From an uncultured Caryophanales bacterium (GTDB lineage Bacteria; Bacillota_I; Bacilli_A; RFN20; CAG-826): a stretch of 10,133 nucleotides of DNA. The notes under the pieces are model-generated. The model made no database searches. It worked only from the letters and a program-made list of their open reading frames with translations, and was not told where the DNA came from. Where the stretch lies: positions 1 through 10,133 of the forward strand of contig CABQKC010000040.1 of the NCBI GenBank assembly GCA_902464635.1, in the 5' to 3' direction. This document shows, piece by piece, positions 5,267-10,133 of this stretch (positions are counted from its first letter, which is position 1; every line of letters begins with the position of its first letter). A program made the translations under genes and the position numbers.

Positions 5267-6232
5267 ATGCAAGAAATCGTTGTAAATTCATCATCATCAG
5301 GACAAAAAATAGAAAAATTTGTTAAGAAATATCTTTCGGATGCTCCTCTTGGTTTTATATACAAAGCCTTTAGGAAGAAGGATATAAAAATCAATGGACA
5401 TTGGGTTAAGAAAGATGCCGTTGTCAAAGAAGGGGATGTAGTTAGAATCTATGTCACTGACAAACAACTAGAAGATTTTAAAAAACCACGTCCAGTTGCT
5501 AAAAAAGAATTTATCTACTCAATCGTATATGAAGACAATAATGTCTTAATTGTAGATAAGCCAGCAGGGGTTTTAGTATATGGGGATAAATTAGGCAATA
5601 GGGAAACATTAGGCAATGCAGTGCTAGATTATCTTTATCTAAAAGGAGAATACGATCCTAATAATGCAAGTTTTGTTCCTTCTCCCGCCCATAGATTAGA
5701 TAGAAATACATCTGGACTTATTATTTATGGCAAGACTGATGCTGCTTTAAAAGAACTTACCGATATTTTCAAAGAGAGAAAGTGTATATCAAAATATTAC
5801 CTTACTTTGGTAAAAGGGGTTCTTGAGGGGAGTGGCAAGATTGATAAGCCTCTTTATAAAGATTCTAATGCAGGAAGAGCATATATCCGTTCAGTCGAAC
5901 AAGGTGGCAAAAAGGCCCTTACTAAATATAAAGTTGTAGAGAATTATAAGGATTATACCCTTGTTGAAGCAGAATTATGTACAGGAAGGACTCATCAATT
6001 ACGTGTCCATTTTGCTTCAATTGGCCATCCTATAATCGGAGATGATAAATATGGGGATTTCTCTTTAAACAAAAAGATATCTTCTTTAGTCAAGTTAGAA
6101 GGTCAATTCCTCCATGCGTATAAGATTGAATTTGGGACATTAAATGGAGTTTTATCTAACTTATCTAATAAGGTTTTTATTTCCCCTTTAAGTGATTCTT
6201 ATCGATTAATGATTGAAAAGTTAACTAAATGA
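5267..6232 (+). CDS. RluA-family 23S rRNA pseudouridine synthase (RluC/RluD-like)
   Basis: A 321-residue enzyme that turns uridine into pseudouridine in RNA, most likely 23S rRNA. An S4-type RNA-binding domain occupies about residues 13-65, and the catalytic domain about 80-300. HRLDRNTSGLIIYGK (142-156) carries the catalytic Asp145; NVLIVDKPAG (92-101) and TGRTHQLRVHFA (239-250) are the other conserved RluA motifs. The S4 domain and length suit RluC/RluD-type enzymes, and the HRLDRNTSG form with SFVPSP before it is closer to Firmicutes RluC-like proteins; the precise target uridines cannot be told. No ribosome site is visible before ATG and an extended -10 is only nine bases away. Its stop TGA overlaps a possible upstream ATG of the next gene and the two form an operon. 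Confidence 0.93.
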   Translation: MQEIVVNSSSSGQKIEKFVKKYLSDAPLGFIYKAFRKKDIKINGHWVKKDAVVKEGDVVRIYVTDKQLEDFKKPRPVAKKEFIYSIVYEDNNVLIVDKPAGVLVYGDKLGNRETLGNAVLDYLYLKGEYDPNNASFVPSPAHRLDRNTSGLIIYGKTDAALKELTDIFKERKCISKYYLTLVKGVLEGSGKIDKPLYKDSNAGRAYIRSVEQGGKKALTKYKVVENYKDYTLVEAELCTGRTHQLRVHFASIGHPIIGDDKYGDFSLNKKISSLVKLEGQFLHAYKIEFGTLNGVLSNLSNKVFISPLSDSYRLMIEKLTK

Positions 6233-6258
6233 TACAAAAATATTTTCGGGAGAAAAAT

Positions 6259-7974
6259 ATGGATTACATTGCTAATTACAATAGATGGTTAAATTCTTCT
6301 AAAGTTTCTAAAGAAGATAAATTGGTCTTGCTTTCTATGAATGAGCAAGAAAAGGCCGATGCATTCTATAAAGATGCAGAATTCGGCACAGGTGGAATGA
6401 GAGGAATACTTGGCCCTGGAACGAATAGATTAAATGAACATACAATAACTAGGGTTGCCATTGCCTTTGGGTTATTCGTTAAGAAGACATATGAAGATGC
6501 TTCTAGAAAAGGAATAGTCATCTCTCATGACAATAGACATTTTTCTAGGGAATTTACTTTATTAAGCGCAAGAATACTTAACAAAATGGGCATCAATACC
6601 TATATATTTGATGATTTGCGTCCTACTCCAGAATTATCTTTTGCAGTTAGGGAATTAGGTTGTGTTGGTGGAATTATGGTTACCGCTAGCCATAATCCAA
6701 AGCAATATAACGGCTATAAGGTTTATGATGATACTGGCTGCCAATTAGTTCCAGATACTATCCAGCCAATGCTAGATATCCTTAAGGAACTTCCAAATGA
6801 ACTAGATGTAGTCATCCCTTCTAGCGAGGTTAAGGGAATAAATAAGGTAATCCCTACATCTTTGGATGATAAATATTGCGATTTGGTTTTAGGATGTCAA
6901 ATTCATCCTGAATTAGATAAAAAAGGATTTAAGGTTATCTATTCTCCTCAACACGGGGCTTCTTATGAATCGGCCTTAAAAGTGTTCTCTAAAGCTGGGT
7001 ATGAAATAATCCCAGTTAAGGAACAATGTGTTCATGATCCTGATTTTGGGGCGACTAAATCACCTAATCCAGAAGTGGCATCTGCCTGGGAACTTGAACT
7101 TGAATATGCTAAAAATAACCATGCCGATTTATGTGTCATGACTGATCCTGATGGAGATAGATGTGGTTTAGCATATCTTTCTAGCAAAGGGAATTATGAA
7201 AGATTGACTGGAAACCAGTCTGGTGCCTTGTTAATCGATTACCTTTTCTCTAATTACCTTGAATTAGGGATAATGCCAAAAGACCCAGTCATGTATGATA
7301 CGATTGTAACTTCTGATTTAGGAAGAGAAGTGGCTAGGCATTATGGAGTTAAAGTTGAATCATTCCTTACTGGGTTTAAATATATCGGAGAAAGAATCCA
7401 TCATTATGAATTATTAGGCAATGGACCAACTTTTGTCTTTGGCTATGAAGAATCCTATGGATGTCTAATAAAGCCTTTCGTCCGTGATAAAGATGGGGTA
7501 CAGGCAATTCTACTTTATTCTGAAATGGCTTTATATTATAAAAGGAAAGGCTTATGCCTGGATGAAGCATATAAGAATCTAGAAGAAAGATTTGGATATC
7601 ATTTTGCTACCTTAAAAGATGCCTATTTTGAAGGTATGGAAGGTAATCAAACCATGGCTAGGTTAATGAAGGAACTACATGAAACCCCGTTAACTGAATT
7701 AGCAGGATTAAAGATTTCTTCGATTGAAGATTATCTACATGATGTCATTACTTATAGCGATGGCAAGAAGGAAGATATCGTCGGATTACCAGTTTCTGAT
7801 GTTCTTAAATATAGATTTGAAGATGGTTCAACACTAGCTATTAGGCCTAGTGGGACTGAGCCAAAAGTCAAATTCTATATAGAGACTAAAGGAAAAACCG
7901 ATTCCAATTTAGAAACAAAAGCTGCCTCAATTTATAAAGGCATCATGTCTAAACTTGGCTTAGAGGTTAAATAA
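6259..7974 (+). CDS. pgcA: Alpha-phosphoglucomutase/phosphomannomutase (PgcA type)
   Basis: A 571-residue alpha-D-phosphohexomutase interconverting glucose 1-phosphate and glucose 6-phosphate, which feeds UDP-glucose, glycolipid and cell-envelope synthesis. Numbered from this start: FGTGGMRG (42-49), active-site TASHNPKQYNGYK (142-154) with phospho-Ser144, Mg-binding DPDGDR (296-301), sugar-binding GYEESYG (395-401) and phosphate-binding RPSGTEPK (529-536). All are intact and the length is as in B. subtilis PgcA. An in-frame ATG at 6229 overlaps the previous stop (ATGA) and would add ten residues; I prefer 6259 because GGGAG stands at a good distance before it and the product then starts MDYIANYNRWL, as relatives do. 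The last 15 bases overlap the convergent HAD gene. Confidence 0.95.
   Translation: MDYIANYNRWLNSSKVSKEDKLVLLSMNEQEKADAFYKDAEFGTGGMRGILGPGTNRLNEHTITRVAIAFGLFVKKTYEDASRKGIVISHDNRHFSREFTLLSARILNKMGINTYIFDDLRPTPELSFAVRELGCVGGIMVTASHNPKQYNGYKVYDDTGCQLVPDTIQPMLDILKELPNELDVVIPSSEVKGINKVIPTSLDDKYCDLVLGCQIHPELDKKGFKVIYSPQHGASYESALKVFSKAGYEIIPVKEQCVHDPDFGATKSPNPEVASAWELELEYAKNNHADLCVMTDPDGDRCGLAYLSSKGNYERLTGNQSGALLIDYLFSNYLELGIMPKDPVMYDTIVTSDLGREVARHYGVKVESFLTGFKYIGERIHHYELLGNGPTFVFGYEESYGCLIKPFVRDKDGVQAILLYSEMALYYKRKGLCLDEAYKNLEERFGYHFATLKDAYFEGMEGNQTMARLMKELHETPLTELAGLKISSIEDYLHDVITYSDGKKEDIVGLPVSDVLKYRFEDGSTLAIRPSGTEPKVKFYIETKGKTDSNLETKAASIYKGIMSKLGLEVK
7916..7942 (-). terminator. Weak terminator candidate of the trpS-HAD operon
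   Basis: On the minus strand TGCCT (7938-7942) pairs with AGGCA (7923-7927) around a 10-base loop, followed by GCTTTTGTTT. It lies 18 bp beyond the HAD stop, inside the coding end of the phosphoglucomutase gene. The stem is only five pairs, so this is tentative. Confidence 0.3.
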
Positions 7975-8757
7975 ATCAATTAAAGTTAGGGCAACGCCTT
8001 CCTGGTCGTTGCCTTTTTTTGTTATTGGGAATCTATCTAATAATGTTTTCGATTTAGCGTTTTTCATGGCAAAAGAAGTGCCACACACTTCTAGCATCGA
8101 TAAATCATTAAAAGAATCCCCAAAGGCAATCCTATTTTCTTTATCTATATCATATATAGAGGCAATATATTCAATCGCATTACCTTTATTCACGTTTTCG
8201 ATATAGAGCTCGCTATAGAAACGATTTCTCCAATGACGTAATTTGATGTTGCCAAGGTTAGAGGTTAATTCGTTTAGTTTTTCTCTATCTTTTTTATGCG
8301 TTTTAAAAACGGCAGAGAAAACTCCTTCGGTAGGAAAAGAATCAATCTTACCAAATTTAGTAATTATCCCTTCATAAGGAAAATAACGTTTTAGATATCT
8401 ATCTTCTTTTGATGCATATAGGTAATTTGAATCATCTAGGATGGAAGAGATAAATATATCCTTTCCTTTTTTTAATATTTCTAATGGAATTTTAGAGGGG
8501 ATAGAAAATTCTTTGTTAGGAAAAGAAGGGTCAAAAGGAGAATAAATATAAGCCCCGTTATAGGAAACTAAAGGAGCATTGCAACCAATGCGATTATATA
8601 CAGGAAGTAGTGATCTAGTAGGCCTTCCTGATATCAAAACAACTACATGCCCCCTTTGGATTAACTTCTGCAATACGTTTTTTGATAATTCGCCTAAAGA
8701 TTCATCCTTCCTTAACAAAGTTCCATCTAAATCGATAGCGATTAATTTATTCTTCAT
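7960..8757 (-). CDS. Cof-type HAD-IIB family hydrolase (phosphatase)
   Basis: A 265-residue haloacid-dehalogenase-fold phosphatase of the Cof/YidA branch; members remove phosphate from sugar phosphates, FMN or other small metabolites in the cytoplasm. Motif I DLDGTLL has nucleophile Asp9 and Asp11; motif II is Ser43-Gly44-Arg45; motif III is Lys191 in NKGNAIEYI; motif IV is GDSFNDLSML with Asp214 and Asp218. The C2 cap lies between about residues 80 and 190. KKGNDQEGVAL near the end is the usual family tail. ATG at 8757 lies inside the end of trpS (11-base overlap) with only a poor ribosome site, so translational coupling to trpS is likely. Its 3' end encodes the terminator of the convergent gene. 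Substrate cannot be read. Confidence 0.92.
   Translation of the reverse strand: MKNKLIAIDLDGTLLRKDESLGELSKNVLQKLIQRGHVVVLISGRPTRSLLPVYNRIGCNAPLVSYNGAYIYSPFDPSFPNKEFSIPSKIPLEILKKGKDIFISSILDDSNYLYASKEDRYLKRYFPYEGIITKFGKIDSFPTEGVFSAVFKTHKKDREKLNELTSNLGNIKLRHWRNRFYSELYIENVNKGNAIEYIASIYDIDKENRIAFGDSFNDLSMLEVCGTSFAMKNAKSKTLLDRFPITKKGNDQEGVALTLIDLFNL
7990..8020 (+). terminator. Terminator of phosphoglucomutase, inside the HAD coding sequence
   Basis: GGCAACG (7990-7996) pairs with CGTTGCC (8007-8013) around a 10-base loop, followed by seven T (8014-8020), 16 bp after the stop codon. On the opposite strand the same bases encode residues Lys-Lys-Gly-Asn-Asp-Gln-Glu-Gly-Val-Ala of the HAD protein. Confidence 0.9.
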
Positions 8758-9742
8758 CTATATCTAGTAATCCGACAGCGTGTTTTACTCTTGCTAATGT
8801 TTTTGAAGCGACAGCTTTGGCTTTTTCTCTTCCTTGTCTTAATACTTCAATATATTCCTTACTATCAAGGAAGTGGTGGTATCTAGCTTGGAATGGTTCG
8901 ATTTCTTCAATGACAGCATCAGCGACCGCTTTCTTAAAATCGCCATACCTATAATCTTTAAATAATGCCTCAGCCTCTTCGATACTTATTTCCTTTAAAG
9001 CGGCATATATTGTTAATAAGTTAGAGATACCAGGCTTATTTTCCTTATCATATTTGACTTCACTTCCTGAATCAGTGACGGCAGACATGATTTTCTTTCT
9101 GATTGTTTTTAAATCATCTAGAAGGAAAATATCTCCTTTTGGATCGGATTTGGACATTTTTACACTTGGGTTAGTTAATGACATAATCCTAGCCCCGACT
9201 TTATTCATTTGGTATTTTGGTTCGATTAATGTATTTTCCCCATACCTAGAATTCATTCTCTTTACTAAGTCTCTAGTAAGTTCGACGTGTTGGACTTGAT
9301 CTTCTCCAACTGGAACAATGTCGGCATCATAAAGAACGATATCTGCTGCCATTAAGACTGGATAGGCGAATAACCCCAATCCAATCGCAGATTCTTTCAT
9401 CTTGGCTGATTTATCTTTGAACTGTGTCATCCTAGATAATTCGCCCATATATAGATAATTTTGTAATATGGCATTTAATTCAGCATGTTCAGAAACGCTG
9501 GATTGTAGGAATATCGTTGTTTTCTTTGGGTCTAATCCAGATGCTAGATAAAAACACGCTATATCCCTAGTGTTGTTATTTAAAAACTGTGGGTCAATCG
9601 GCAAAGTTAAGGCGTGGAGATCTGCAATAAAGATGAATACCTCTCCTTGGTCTTGGAAATCCTTAAAATGCTTTAAAGCCCCGATATAATTTCCTAATGT
9701 TAAGTTTCCTGTTGGCTTAATCCCAGATAGAATACGTCTCAT
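8747..9742 (-). CDS. trpS: Tryptophan--tRNA ligase
   Basis: A 331-residue class I aminoacyl-tRNA synthetase that charges tRNA-Trp using ATP. It starts MRRILSGIKPTGNLTLGNY; the GIKPTGNLTLGNYIGAL stretch (7-23) carries the TLGN form of the HIGH motif, and KMSKSDP (195-201) is the second ATP motif. FIADLHALT (38-46) and VGEDQVQHVELTRD (145-158) are tryptophan- and dimer-region signatures of TrpRS. Length is normal. GAAGGA lies four bases before ATG at 9742. The HAD gene overlaps its end and forms an operon with it. I looked for a tryptophan T-box in the upstream 390 bases on the minus strand and did not see its conserved UGGxACCGCG antiterminator motif. Confidence 0.97.
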   Translation of the reverse strand: MRRILSGIKPTGNLTLGNYIGALKHFKDFQDQGEVFIFIADLHALTLPIDPQFLNNNTRDIACFYLASGLDPKKTTIFLQSSVSEHAELNAILQNYLYMGELSRMTQFKDKSAKMKESAIGLGLFAYPVLMAADIVLYDADIVPVGEDQVQHVELTRDLVKRMNSRYGENTLIEPKYQMNKVGARIMSLTNPSVKMSKSDPKGDIFLLDDLKTIRKKIMSAVTDSGSEVKYDKENKPGISNLLTIYAALKEISIEEAEALFKDYRYGDFKKAVADAVIEEIEPFQARYHHFLDSKEYIEVLRQGREKAKAVASKTLARVKHAVGLLDIDEE

Positions 9743-9773
9743 AAAATCCTTCTTTCAGAAGATATTTTACACG

Positions 9774-9792
9774 ATAAACAATAAATGTTTAT
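9774..9792. repeat. Inverted repeat upstream of trpS
   Basis: ATAAACA and TGTTTAT, 7-bp arms with a 5-base spacer. It is just upstream of a -10-like TAAAAT of the minus strand (9764-9769), where a regulator of trpS could bind; chance is possible in such AT-rich DNA. Confidence 0.3.
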
Positions 9793-9834
9793 AGGGACAT
9801 AATTTATTCGTAATAATTTCTTTTATCATTTTAC

Positions 9835-9862
9835 TTGCATGGATAAAGAAATATGTTAAACT
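9835..9862 (+). promoter_or_regulatory. Promoter of a small transcript
   Basis: TTGCAT (9835-9840), 16 bp, TAAACT (9857-9862) with TG one base before the -10. Predicted start about 9869. It points away from trpS. Confidence 0.55.
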
Positions 9863-9868
9863 AACAAA

Positions 9869-9940
9869 GGTTAAGTAATCTTAACTTAATTCATTTCCTT
9901 TCAAATTAAGAAGGGCTACTGTGACTGGTGGCCCTTTTTA
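9869..9940 (+). ncRNA. Candidate small RNA of about 72 nt (or attenuated leader)
   Basis: Between a promoter and a strong terminator, with no open frame. Predicted fold: stem GTTAAG/CTTAAC with loop TAAT (9870-9885), stem CTTAATT/AATTAAG (9885-9910) with a 12-base pyrimidine-rich loop CATTTCCTTTCA, then the terminator stem. The first two stems share one base. The loop TTTCCTTT is complementary to purine-rich ribosome sites such as the AAAGGAGG at 10023-10030. It could act in trans as an sRNA, or be a leader whose terminator is read through into the next segment. No known RNA family recognised. Confidence 0.45.
9911..9939 (+). terminator. Rho-independent terminator ending the small transcript
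   Basis: AAGGGCTAC (9911-9919) pairs with GTGGCCCTT (9928-9936), nine pairs with one G-U, 8-base loop, then a T-run to 9939. Strong by composition compared with the AT-rich surroundings. Confidence 0.85.
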
Positions 9941-9950
9941 ACTAACAAAA

Positions 9951-10100
9951 TAGGGGACCCGTGTATCCAAACTGGCTGAATTTATGTTGCTAAGAATTTT
10001 TATCTTCGAGTTATTGCTAATTAAAGGAGGAAGTATCCAGAATGTTGTGTAAATGCCTTTCTTGAAGGCATTTAGCATAAGACCCCTAGGGGTCGCGCGG
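9951..10100 (+). other. Structured, GC-ended segment of unknown function
   Basis: No convincing gene lies in this stretch. TAGGGG (9951-9956) can pair with CCCCTA (10083-10088), closing a fold of about 138 nt, and GACCC (9956-9960) can pair with GGGTC (10090-10094); alternatively 10081-10094 is itself a perfect palindrome (GACCCCTAGGGGTC). Inside is a strong 10-bp hairpin (TAAATGCCTT/AAGGCATTTA, 10050-10074). TTGCTAA occurs twice (9987 and 10014 regions). I compared it by eye with tmRNA, 6S, SRP, RNase P and T-box patterns without a match. It may be a ncRNA or the leader of a gene beyond the window. Confidence 0.35.
10042..10065 (+). CDS. Possible leader peptide MLCKCLS
   Basis: A seven-codon frame with a full AAAGGAGG ribosome site (10023-10030) eleven bases before ATG, the strongest such site in the window. 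It runs into the 10-bp hairpin at 10050-10074, so a ribosome translating it would disturb that hairpin. A strong ribosome site with such a short frame fits a regulatory leader peptide, but chance remains possible. Confidence 0.25.
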   Translation: MLCKCLS

Positions 10101-10133
10101 ATGAAAAAAGGCAGGATTCCTAGTAAGATTAGT
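10053..10133 (+). CDS. Possible start of a gene running off the window
   Basis: An open frame of 27 codons, without a stop to the window end, starting MPFLKAFSIRPLGVARMKK; an inner ATG at 10101 is an alternative start. The upstream in-frame stop is at 10050. Its ribosome site is poor, as AAAGGAGG is 22 bases away. I do not recognise the peptide, and the frame overlaps the predicted RNA structure, so it may be non-coding. Confidence 0.15.
   Translation, partial: MPFLKAFSIRPLGVARMKKGRIPSKIS

Noticed and set aside
6230..6232. UGA read as Trp (Mycoplasma-type code)
   Set aside because: TGA ends the pseudouridine synthase and TetR-type genes at expected lengths, and conserved Trp residues are TGG.
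6229..6258. Phosphoglucomutase start at ATG 6229 in an ATGA overlap
   Set aside because: GGGAG stands before ATG 6259 and the shorter product begins as known relatives do; the ten extra residues look non-family.
9951..10100. RNase P RNA, suggested by TTCGAG..ATTGCT followed by AGGAGGAAG
   Set aside because: The universally conserved GAGGAAAGTCC block is not present (the text reads GGAGGAAGTATCC) and the following sequence does not match the family's P5-P7 region.
9951..10100. T-box leader, suggested by AGGGGTCGCGCGG
   Set aside because: The antiterminator consensus UGGxACCGCG is missing, and no stem I landmarks are seen. On the minus strand, where trpS would need it, no T-box was seen either.

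Overview
The window looks like a chromosomal segment of a low-GC, Gram-positive-type bacterium (Bacilli or a Mollicutes-related relative). Arg codons are mostly AGA/AGG, the tRNA gene encodes its own CCA, and several AAGGAG-type ribosome sites and stem-plus-U-run terminators are present. TGA is used as a stop (the TetR-type gene and the pseudouridine synthase gene end in TGA) and Trp is TGG, so this is not the Mycoplasma code. The taxon is inference; there is no rRNA or other decisive marker here.

Layout. 1-606: a 22-bp perfect palindrome, then a small nitroreductase-family gene (+). 608-2098 (-): an unknown two-TM protein and, behind its own terminator, a two-gene operon of a secreted beta-rich protein and a 57-residue two-TM protein. 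2099-2254: divergent control region with an 11-bp inverted repeat over the -35 of the secreted-protein operon; the divergent gene is a TetR-type regulator (2255-2776, +). 2813-4467 (-): single-chain L-serine dehydratase and a MutT-like Nudix hydrolase. 4607-4894 (+): unknown acidic 95-residue protein. 4923-5230: a candidate folded segment and tRNA-Ser(GGA) on the minus strand with clear promoter and terminator. 5267-7974 (+): RluA-family pseudouridine synthase and alpha-phosphoglucomutase. 7960-9742 (-): Cof-type HAD phosphatase overlapping the end of trpS, convergent with the phosphoglucomutase. 9743-10133: no convincing gene, but a promoter, a roughly 72-nt terminated small transcript, then a structured stretch with GC-rich ends.

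Most genes are housekeeping: glycogen/cell-wall sugar supply (phosphoglucomutase), serine catabolism, nucleotide-pool cleaning, rRNA modification, Trp charging and Ser decoding. The accessory part is 1001-2776, a self-contained module of TetR-type regulator, operator-like repeat, exported protein and small membrane partner; its resemblance to a toxin/immunity or bacteriocin-like cassette is inference. The other unexplained part is the right end, which carries a putative small RNA and a second structured RNA. A third pattern runs through the window: four genes have -10-like boxes only 5-10 nt before ATG and no ribosome site, which suggests leaderless or near-leaderless mRNAs.
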